From an uncultured Clostridia bacterium (lineage in GTDB: Bacteria; Bacillota; Clostridia; Christensenellales; Aristaeellaceae): DNA of 12,924 nt. Below the pieces are notes generated by a model that worked only from the letters and a program-made list of their open reading frames with translations, ran no database searches and was not told the DNA's origin. Position 1 is the first letter of the stretch. Every line of letters starts with the position of its first letter. The stretch covers positions 1 to 12,924 of the forward strand of contig CANQGC010000057.1 of assembly GCA_947600345.1 (NCBI GenBank). Direction: 5' to 3'. Positions 7,405 to 12,924 of the stretch are shown here, one piece after another. The translations under genes were made by a program, and so were the position numbers.

Positions 7405-8388
7405 ATGAACAAGCTTTGCAAGGTATTCGCCCTGGCGCTGGCGCTGGCCATGTGCCTGACCGTCGCGGCGTCCGCCGAGACCACGTTCCAGCTGGGCACC
7501 ACCGTCAACGAGCAGGACTCCTTCCAGGTCGCGGCCGAGAAGTTCGCGGAGCTGGTTGAGGAGCGCACCAACGGCGAGTACAAGATCGAGATCTACCCCA
7601 ACGGCACGCTGGGCGACGAGGCCGACATGCTGGCCTCCATGTCCACGGACATGCTGGACATGGGCATCGTGACCTCCGGCCCCTTCATCAACTTCTCCGA
7701 GATGATGGGCGTGCTGGACATGCCCTTCCTGTTCGCCAACAACGAGGAAGCCTATAAGATCCTGGACGGCGAAATCGGCCAGGAGCTGCTGGGCACGCTG
7801 GAGGCCTCCGGCCTCAAGGGCCTGGCCTACGCCGAGCGCGGCTTCCGCAACGTCACCAACTCCGTGCGCCCCGTGACCACGGCCGCCGACCTGGAGGGCC
7901 TGAAGCTGCGCGTGATGGAGAACGAAATCTACACCGCCACCTTCAACGCCCTGGGCGTGAATGCGGTGCCGATGGCCTGGCAGGAGGCCCTGACCGCCAT
8001 GCAGCAGGGCACCATCGAGGGCCAGGAGAACCCCATCAACGTCATCCACTCCTACAAGCTCGCCGATGAGTACGGCCAGAAGTACGTGACGCTCGACCGC
8101 CACAGCTACTCCACCGCCATCATCACCATGAGCCTGGCCCGCTTCAACGATCTGGACGAGGCCACCCAGCAGATCTTCAAGGATGCCGCCCAGGAGGCCG
8201 CCGAGTACGAGCGCGCCTGGGTCGCCGAGCAGGAGGCCGGCCAGCTGGAGGACATCAAGGCCGCCGGCGCCGAGGTCGTCGAGGAGCCCGACGTGCAGTC
8301 CTTCCGCGACGCCGTGCAGAGCGTGTACGACGCCTATCCGCAGTACGCCGACTACCTCTCTCGCATCCAGGCTGCGCTCGCGGAATAA
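7405..8388 (+). CDS. dctP: TRAP transporter substrate-binding protein DctP
   Basis: A 327-aa extracytoplasmic solute receptor that binds a carboxylate ligand and delivers it to DctQM. Signal peptide at 1-24 with cleavage predicted at ASA|E; the Cys at 17 follows Met, so there is no lipobox. The family's carboxylate-clamping Arg is R169 in LEGLKLRVMEN; R148 lies in ERGFRNVTNS; AMQQGTIEGQENP follows, as in typical DctP. GGAGG at 7390-7394 gives a 10-nt spacing. It contains no ATA codons, unlike dctQ and dctM, which fits high expression. Expression is gated by the isoleucine T-box. The ligand is unknown; family ligands include C4-dicarboxylates, sugar acids, 2-oxo acids and branched 2-oxo acids. 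With ilvD in the same operon I infer a branched 2-oxo or 2,3-dihydroxy acid, while a sugar acid for the upstream operon is the alternative. Confidence 0.94.
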   Translation: MNKLCKVFALALALAMCLTVAASAETTFQLGTTVNEQDSFQVAAEKFAELVEERTNGEYKIEIYPNGTLGDEADMLASMSTDMLDMGIVTSGPFINFSEMMGVLDMPFLFANNEEAYKILDGEIGQELLGTLEASGLKGLAYAERGFRNVTNSVRPVTTAADLEGLKLRVMENEIYTATFNALGVNAVPMAWQEALTAMQQGTIEGQENPINVIHSYKLADEYGQKYVTLDRHSYSTAIITMSLARFNDLDEATQQIFKDAAQEAAEYERAWVAEQEAGQLEDIKAAGAEVVEEPDVQSFRDAVQSVYDAYPQYADYLSRIQAALAE

Positions 8389-8698
8389 ATTCCGCTTCGC
8401 TTTCGCGGAAAATCTGACGATTTTCCGCGAGGGGAGGGGAACTGCGGTTTCCTGAAATTGCTTCGCAATTTCCGGGCGGAAACCTGACTGGCAGGTATCG
8501 TTTCCCCCTGCGGCTTCGCCTACGGGGGAAACCAAATCTGACGCGCATGTCGTCAGATTTGATTGAACAGGCCGAGCGACTTTCGTTGTTCGCCTACCGA
8601 TCCGGCGGCAGCCGGGGGCTTTGCCCCCGGCCGCCGGGCTGGTCTGAGCGGAGAGGGATCGCCTCTCCGCTCAGACGAACCCGGACGCAATCGCCGGG
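8380..8698 (+). repeat. Array of hairpins between dctP and dctQ
   Basis: A non-coding array filling most of the 336-nt gap. Perfect or near-perfect inverted repeats in order: 8380-8395 (GCGGAA-TAAA-TTCCGC, stop codon in the loop); 8403-8430 (12-bp arms TCGCGGAAAATC / GATTTTCCGCGA); 8446-8484 (GGTTTCC/GGAAACC enclosing GAAATTGC-TTC-GCAATTTC); 8482-8496; 8500-8532 (GTTTCCCCC/GGGGGAAAC); 8533-8561 (11-bp arms CAAATCTGACG / CGTCAGATTTG); 8602-8637 (core CCGGGGGC-TTT-GCCCCCGG); 8642-8676 (15-bp arms GTCTGAGCGGAGAGG / CCTCTCCGCTCAGAC); and 8680-8698. None has a U-tract. The likely effect is partial termination or protection of dctP mRNA, giving more binding protein than membrane subunits. Confidence 0.8.
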
Positions 8699-8709
8699 CC
8701 CGATTTCAT

Positions 8710-8715
8710 GGGAGG
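8710..8715 (+). promoter_or_regulatory. Ribosome binding site deciding the dctQ start
   Basis: GGGAGG lies 9 nt before ATG 8725. The frame is open back to 8563, but that extension runs through the hairpin array and lacks a Shine-Dalgarno, so it is not used. Confidence 0.85.
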
Positions 8716-8724
8716 AATGCTTAT

Positions 8725-9213
8725 ATGTTCAAGACGATACTCGACCGGATCAGCCGCGGGCTGGACATCATCTGCGGCGCGCTGTGCGTGGTGATGATCG
8801 GCGCGATGGTGATCCTCACGGCCGCGCAGATCGTGTTCCGCACCTGGTTCACGGCGCTGTCCTGGTCGGACGAGGTGACGCGCTACCTGCTGGTGTGGTC
8901 CACCTTCCTGGGCGCGACCTGCGTCTACCGCCACAGCGGCAACATCTCCATCACCTTCATCCAGGAGGCCTTCCCGAAGGCCGCGCAGAAGTGGCTGCGA
9001 GTGATCGTGCACGCGATCTGCTTCGCGCTGTTCCTGGTGCTGCTCTACTACGGCTGGATGTACGTGGTCAGCAACCCGATGACCGCGACTTCGCTGCCGA
9101 TCAAGATGTCCTACATCTACCTCTGCGTGCCCATCAGCATGCTGATACTGCTGATCCACGCGCTGGTGATGATCATCGATGAAATCAAGGGTACGAAGGA
9201 GGTCGAGGGCTGA
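8725..9213 (+). CDS. dctQ: TRAP transporter small membrane subunit DctQ
   Basis: A 162-aa integral membrane protein of the DctQ family, the small partner that joins DctM in a sodium-driven uptake system. Four hydrophobic segments are seen at roughly 15-37, 48-66, 88-110 and 128-152. The family signature region SWSDEVTRYLLVWSTFLGA is present in the first half, followed by the basic turn YRHSGNISI. Length is typical. The final A of its TGA stop is the first base of the dctM ATG, so the two subunits are translationally coupled. It uses ATA for Ile twice, each time before a Leu codon. Confidence 0.94.
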   Translation: MFKTILDRISRGLDIICGALCVVMIGAMVILTAAQIVFRTWFTALSWSDEVTRYLLVWSTFLGATCVYRHSGNISITFIQEAFPKAAQKWLRVIVHAICFALFLVLLYYGWMYVVSNPMTATSLPIKMSYIYLCVPISMLILLIHALVMIIDEIKGTKEVEG

Positions 9214-10478
9214 TGGCTGCGATACTGTTCCTGGTGTTCATCGGCCTCTTGGTGATCGGCGTGCCGGTGGCCTTCTCCATCTGCTCGGCGGCGGCGGTGA
9301 CGCTGTTCGCGGGCTACGGCGGCGGGCGCATGATGATGGTCGTGCAGCGCATGTTCACCGCCTGCAACTCCTTCAGCCTGATCGCCGTGCCCTTCTTCAT
9401 ACTGGCGGGCGACCTGCTGGCCAAGGGCAAGATCTCCAAGGTGCTGGTGGAGTTCTGCGAGAGCTTCCTGGGCATGATCCGCGGCGGACTGAGCGTGGTC
9501 TCGGTGCTGGCGGGCATGTTCTTCGCGGCGATCTCCGGCTCCGGCGCGGCCACCACCGCCGCCGTGGGCGCGACGCTGGTGCCCGAACTCAAGAAGCGCG
9601 GCTACCGCGAGGACTCCGCCGCGGCGCTGGTCGCCGCCGCCGGTACCATCGGCGTGGTCATACCGCCGTCGGTGCCGATGGTGCTCTACGCCGTCATCGC
9701 CGAGGAGAGCGTCAACCGCCTGTTCAAGGCCGGCTTCGCCCCGGGCGTCATCATGGGCGCCTCGCTGATTTTGATCGCGCTGTGGCAGGCCTACCGCTGG
9801 CACTATCCCACCGGCGCGAAGTTCAACCTGAAGAACATCGCCAAGAAGTTCCTGAAGGCCATCCCGGCCATCCTGATGCCCCTGATCATACTGGGCGGCA
9901 TCTTCTCCGGCTACTTCACGCCCTCGGAGGCGGCGGCGGTCGCCGTCATCTACGCGGTGCTGGTGTCGGCCTTCATCTACCGCGACCTGAGCTGGAAGGA
10001 GCTCTACAAGATCATGCTGGGCTCCGCCAAGACCAGCGCGGTCATCATGATCATCATCGCCTGCTCCGGCCCCTTCGGCTGGGCGCTGGCGAACTGGCGC
10101 ATCCCGGAGACCATCTCCAACGCCGTGCTGAGCGTGTCCCAGAACAAGTACGTGATCATGTTCCTGATCTCGGTCATCATACTGATCGCGGGCGTGTTCA
10201 TGGAGACCTCCTCGGCCATCATCATCCTCACGCCAGTGTTCCTGCCGCTGGTGCGCGCGCTGGGCGTCAGCACGCTGCACTTCGGCATACTGTTCGTCGT
10301 GGGCATCGCCATCGGCATGATCACCCCGCCGGTGGCCATCAACCTCTTCGTCGCCACGGGCATCACGGGCTTGCCCATCGAGAAGATCGCCAAGGCGGTG
10401 GTGCCGTACCTGATCGGCCTGATCATCGTGTTCCTGCTGATCGTGTTCGTGCCGCTGTTCATCCCCGGACTCTTGTAA
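9213..10478 (+). CDS. dctM: TRAP transporter large membrane subunit DctM
   Basis: A 421-aa polytopic transporter of the ion-transporter superfamily with about 11-12 membrane segments; it carries the substrate and sodium path. Recognisable family motifs include AVPFFILAGDLLAKG, the first hairpin region SGSGAATTAAVGATLVPELK, PPSVPMVLYAVIAEESV, GYFTPSEAAAVAVIYA and the second-half TPPVAINLFVATGITG. GGAGG at 9198-9202 lies inside the dctQ coding end. The gap to ilvD is 31 nt. All elements are intact and the length is that of a full DctM, so the system should be functional. Confidence 0.96.
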   Translation: MAAILFLVFIGLLVIGVPVAFSICSAAAVTLFAGYGGGRMMMVVQRMFTACNSFSLIAVPFFILAGDLLAKGKISKVLVEFCESFLGMIRGGLSVVSVLAGMFFAAISGSGAATTAAVGATLVPELKKRGYREDSAAALVAAAGTIGVVIPPSVPMVLYAVIAEESVNRLFKAGFAPGVIMGASLILIALWQAYRWHYPTGAKFNLKNIAKKFLKAIPAILMPLIILGGIFSGYFTPSEAAAVAVIYAVLVSAFIYRDLSWKELYKIMLGSAKTSAVIMIIIACSGPFGWALANWRIPETISNAVLSVSQNKYVIMFLISVIILIAGVFMETSSAIIILTPVFLPLVRALGVSTLHFGILFVVGIAIGMITPPVAINLFVATGITGLPIEKIAKAVVPYLIGLIIVFLLIVFVPLFIPGLL

Positions 10479-10509
10479 TTCCGAAACCATACACAGGAGG
10501 TAAACCGCT

Positions 10510-12171
10510 ATGCTTTCCGATTCCATCAAGAAGGGCGTGGGACGCGCCCCGAACCGCAGCCTGCTGTTCGCCCTGGGCCTGACCGAGGAGGAGATCCAGA
10601 AGCCCATCATCGGCGTGGTCAGCTCCTACAACGAGGTCGTGCCCGGCCACATGCACCTGGATAAGATCGCCGACGCCGTCAAGGCCGGCATCCGCGCCGC
10701 CGGCGGCACGCCCATCATGTTCCCCGCCATCGCCGTGTGCGACGGCATCGCCATGGGCCACATCGGCATGAAGTACTCGCTGGTCACTCGCGACCTGATC
10801 GCCGACTCCACCGAGGCGATGGCCATCGCCCACCAGTTCGACGGCCTGGTCATGATCCCCAACTGCGATAAGAACGTGCCCGGCCTGCTGATGGCCGCCG
10901 CGCGCATCAACGTGCCGACCATCTTCGTCTCCGGCGGCCCGATGCTGGCGGGCCACCTGAAGGACGGCCGCCGCACCTGCCTGAGCCACATGTTTGAGGC
11001 CGTGGGCGCCTACCACGCCGGCACCCTCGACGCGCAGGGCGTGCTCGACTACGAGGAGAACGCCTGCCCCAGCTGCGGCTCCTGCTCCGGCATGTACACC
11101 GCCAACTCCATGAACTGCCTCAGCGAGGCCATCGGCATGGCGCTGCCCGGCAACGGCACCATCCCCGCGCCCTACTCCGCGCGCATCCGCCTGGCCAAGA
11201 AGGCCGGCATGCAGGTGATGAAGCTGGTGGAGAAGAACATCCGGCCGCGTGACATCATGACCCCCGCCGCCTTCCATAACGCCGAGACTGTGGACATGGC
11301 GCTGGGCTGCTCCACGAACACGATGCTGCACCTGCCCGCCATCGCCCACGAGGCGGGCGTGGAGATCGACCTGGACAAGGCCAACGCCATCTCCGCCCAC
11401 ACGCCGAACCTCTGCCACCTGGCCCCCGCGGGCGATACCTTCATGGAGGACCTGGACCGCGCCGGCGGCGTGCTGGCCGTGATGAAGGAGCTCACCAAGA
11501 AGAACCTGCTCGACACCAGCGTGATGACCTGCACCTGCAAGACCATGGCCGAGAACCTGGAGGGCGCGGCGAACCTGGACGAGAGCATCATCCGCCCCAT
11601 CGACAAGCCCTACTCCCAGAGCGGCGGCATCGCGGTGCTCAAGGGCAACCTGGCGGTGGACGGCTGCGTGGTGAAGCAGAGCGCCGTCGCCCCGGAGATG
11701 ATGGTCCACGAGGGCCCGGCCCGGGTGTTCGACTCCGAGGAGGAGGCCATCGACGCCATCTATAATAAGAAGATCCTGCCGGGCGACGTGGTGGTCATCC
11801 GCTACGAGGGCCCGAAGGGCGGCCCGGGCATGCGCGAGATGCTGAACCCGACCTCCGCCATCTGCGGCATGGGCCTGGGCGAGAGCGTGGCGCTGATCAC
11901 CGACGGGCGCTTCTCCGGAGCGACCAGAGGCGCGTCCATCGGGCACATCAGCCCCGAGGCGGCGGCCGGCGGACTGATCGCGCTGGTGGAGGAGGGCGAC
12001 CGGATCGCCATCGACATTCCGAACTGTAAGATCGAGTTGTTGGTGGACGAGAAGACGCTGGCCGAGCGCCGCGCCAAGTGGGTCTGCCCGGAGCCGAAGG
12101 TCAAGACCGGATACCTGGCGCGCTACGCGAAGCTGGTCAGCTCGGCGGATAAGGGCGCGATTCTGCAGTGA
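10510..12171 (+). CDS. ilvD: Dihydroxy-acid dehydratase IlvD, [4Fe-4S] type
   Basis: A 553-aa cytoplasmic enzyme converting 2,3-dihydroxy-3-methylvalerate and 2,3-dihydroxyisovalerate to the 2-oxo acids that precede isoleucine and valine. Cluster and metal residues seen: CDG (C77, D78), NCDK (C119, D120, K121) and the E. coli-like run CPSCGSCSGMYTANSMNCL (C186, C189, C192). YNEVVPGHMHL lacks the Cys found in the TPCN segment of [2Fe-2S] enzymes, so an oxygen-sensitive [4Fe-4S] form is expected. Near the C terminus, TDGRFSGATRGASIGH carries the catalytic Ser (S469), followed by SPEAAAGG. AGGAGG at 10495-10500 gives a 9-nt spacing. No ATA codons were seen. Sugar-acid dehydratases (Edd, AraC-type IlvD relatives) are the alternative, but the motifs, the length and the upstream Ile T-box all favour true IlvD. 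No other ilv gene is in the window. Confidence 0.93.
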   Translation: MLSDSIKKGVGRAPNRSLLFALGLTEEEIQKPIIGVVSSYNEVVPGHMHLDKIADAVKAGIRAAGGTPIMFPAIAVCDGIAMGHIGMKYSLVTRDLIADSTEAMAIAHQFDGLVMIPNCDKNVPGLLMAAARINVPTIFVSGGPMLAGHLKDGRRTCLSHMFEAVGAYHAGTLDAQGVLDYEENACPSCGSCSGMYTANSMNCLSEAIGMALPGNGTIPAPYSARIRLAKKAGMQVMKLVEKNIRPRDIMTPAAFHNAETVDMALGCSTNTMLHLPAIAHEAGVEIDLDKANAISAHTPNLCHLAPAGDTFMEDLDRAGGVLAVMKELTKKNLLDTSVMTCTCKTMAENLEGAANLDESIIRPIDKPYSQSGGIAVLKGNLAVDGCVVKQSAVAPEMMVHEGPARVFDSEEEAIDAIYNKKILPGDVVVIRYEGPKGGPGMREMLNPTSAICGMGLGESVALITDGRFSGATRGASIGHISPEAAAGGLIALVEEGDRIAIDIPNCKIELLVDEKTLAERRAKWVCPEPKVKTGYLARYAKLVSSADKGAILQ

Positions 12172-12232
12172 GCGACGCCGGTTGCCGGACGCTGTTGCGG
12201 ATCGAGCTGATGCGGGTTTCTTGAGAGAGAGG

Positions 12233-12264
12233 ACTCCGCCCCACGGTTTGTGGGGCGGAGTTTG
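12233..12264 (+). terminator. Probable terminator of the TRAP-ilvD operon
   Basis: Perfect 12-bp arms ACTCCGCCCCAC / GTGGGGCGGAGT with loop GGTTT, followed by TTGCGTGTT. The stem is very stable but the T-tract is short, so termination is likely but may be incomplete. It lies 61 nt after the ilvD stop. Confidence 0.75.
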
Positions 12265-12318
12265 CGTGTTGAGGGAGGAGGCTTCGCAGCTGGCTAAGGT
12301 CTCCGCCGTAACCCCAGC

Positions 12319-12534
12319 AGGGAGAATCCAAGGAACCTCAGGTTCCTTGGCAGAGATTCTTAAGGGACAGAGTCCCTTAAGCAGGTCCGGGCAGCGCCCG
12401 GCGTTCCCCCGTAACCCCAGCGGCCCGCGCGCAAAACCCAGAATCGCCATACGTACCAACCTTCTCGAACGCCATACTGCGCGGGCCGCACGCGGCGCCG
12501 ATTTGGAGTGAGAAGCGCAGCTTCTCACCCCAAA
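12319..12534 (+). repeat. Modular hairpin repeat, copy 3
   Basis: Lead AGGGAGAATCC, then A at 12328-12350, B at 12359-12381 (CTTAAGGGAC, AGA, GTCCCTTAAG) and one C at 12387-12401. Clamp D pairs 12420-12430 with 12479-12489 (GCGGCCCGCGC / GCGCGGGCCGC). E is at 12502-12534 (GTGAGAAGC-GCA-GCTTCTCAC extended by TTTGG/CCAAA across one A-C mismatch). This is the most divergent copy: the D loop and E sequence differ from the others, yet pairing is kept. An 11-nt stretch GTAACCCCAGC occurs just before it (12308) and again inside it (12411). Confidence 0.82.
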
Positions 12535-12679
12535 GCCGCCGCACTAACTTCCAGAACGTTGCGAAGGCGCGCCAACGCCACGGCGGGGCCGCCTCACAAG
12601 AGGCGGCCCCGCGATCCCGCTCCGCCGGAAATCGCGGCGTATAACCAAGCAACGCATAATGCGAAGCGTCCGTTTGCTC
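12535..12679. other. Spacer between the two facing repeat copies, with a GC-rich hairpin
   Basis: No gene. A 13-bp perfect inverted repeat GCGGGGCCGCCTC / GAGGCGGCCCCGC lies at 12583-12612 with loop ACAA; no T-tract follows on either strand. The rest shows no feature I can name. CGCACTAACTTCC at its left edge resembles the CCACTAACTCCC that follows copy 2. Confidence 0.6.
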
Positions 12680-12913
12680 CTTTGTCTTGGGAAGCCTTCC
12701 GGCTTCCCAAGACAAAGACTCGCCTCGACGCGGCCCGCGGTATGGAGGCGATGGGGCGGTGGTTCGCATTGCCGGGCTTGAATTGATTCCGCGGGCCGCT
12801 GGGAGACGCTGGGCTCCGCCCAGACCCGTTTCGGGCTCTGCCCGGACCTGCTTAAGGGACGCTGTCCCTTAAGAATCTCTGCCAAGGAACCTGAGGTTCC
12901 TTGGATTCTCCCT
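12680..12913 (-). repeat. Modular hairpin repeat, copy 4 (inverted)
   Basis: Read on the minus strand: lead AGGGAGAATCC (12913-12903), A at 12882-12904, B at 12851-12873 (CTTAAGGGAC / GTCCCTTAAG), C twice (12832-12844 and 12809-12823, with loops AGA and GGA in place of AGC), clamp D pairing 12789-12799 with 12730-12740, and E at 12680-12717 with 17-bp perfect arms CTTTGTCTTGGGAAGCC / GGCTTCCCAAGACAAAG. Four positions of the E stem differ from copies 1 and 2, and every change is matched on the opposite arm. The D loop keeps the GGCAATGCG and CATCGCCTCCATA segments of copies 1 and 2. Confidence 0.85.
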
Positions 12914-12924
12914 GCTGCTGCCGC

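Noticed and set aside
8563..8724. N-terminal extension of DctQ from ATG 8563
   Set aside because: It translates the hairpin array and has no ribosome binding site. ATG 8725 has GGGAGG and begins a normal DctQ N terminus.
10459..12528. 689-codon open frame on the minus strand opposite ilvD, and similar minus frames opposite rraA, dctQM, SDR and dctP
   Set aside because: All are mirror frames of well-identified genes, with compositionally biased products and no credible start sites.
12182..12872. Short open frames on both strands over repeat copies 3 and 4
   Set aside because: The frames follow repeat modules rather than any protein pattern. Equivalent peptides recur only because the DNA repeats.
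1..12913. CRISPR array or insertion sequence
   Set aside because: The repeats are few, long, internally palindromic and widely spaced, with no spacers, cas genes, transposase or target duplications visible.

Overview
The window looks like a piece of a high-GC, anaerobic Bacillota (Clostridia-like) genome, possibly a contig from an uncultured gut or rumen bacterium. This is inferred from strong GGAGG ribosome binding sites, tightly packed operons, a consensus TTGACT/TATAAT promoter, a complete T-box riboswitch and an IlvD of the oxygen-labile [4Fe-4S] type. All genes lie on the + strand. No tRNA, rRNA, CRISPR array, transposase or phage gene is visible.

Region 1 (1-364) holds one copy of a modular hairpin-rich repeat and a weak promoter. 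Region 2 (365-6626) is a five-gene operon: a GH2 LacZ-type beta-galactosidase, an RraA/HMG-aldolase-like protein, the small (SAF) and large subunits of a split UxaA-type hydroxyacid dehydratase, and a classical SDR oxidoreductase. Gaps are 31, 12, -8 and 5 nt. The set suggests hydrolysis of a galactoside or related glycoside followed by oxidation, dehydration and aldol cleavage of a sugar acid. The substrate cannot be read from sequence.

Region 3 (6627-7404) holds a second repeat copy, a strong promoter and a T-box riboswitch whose specifier reads AUC (isoleucine) and whose acceptor-end bulge UGGU fits a tRNA with discriminator A, as tRNA-Ile has. Region 4 (7405-12261) is the T-box-controlled unit: dctP, dctQ and dctM (a complete TRAP transporter) followed by ilvD (dihydroxy-acid dehydratase of isoleucine/valine synthesis) and a strong hairpin. 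A 336-nt non-coding array of perfect hairpins separates dctP from dctQM. Sensing of uncharged tRNA-Ile coupled to a TRAP transporter plus IlvD suggests uptake of a branched-chain 2-oxo or dihydroxy acid precursor, and is the most notable idea in the window.

Region 5 (12262-12924) carries two more repeat copies facing each other around a GC-rich hairpin. The four repeat copies share constant outer sequence, while the inner stems vary with matched changes on both arms. The window starts and ends at the outer edge of this repeat, which suggests an assembly break at repeats.
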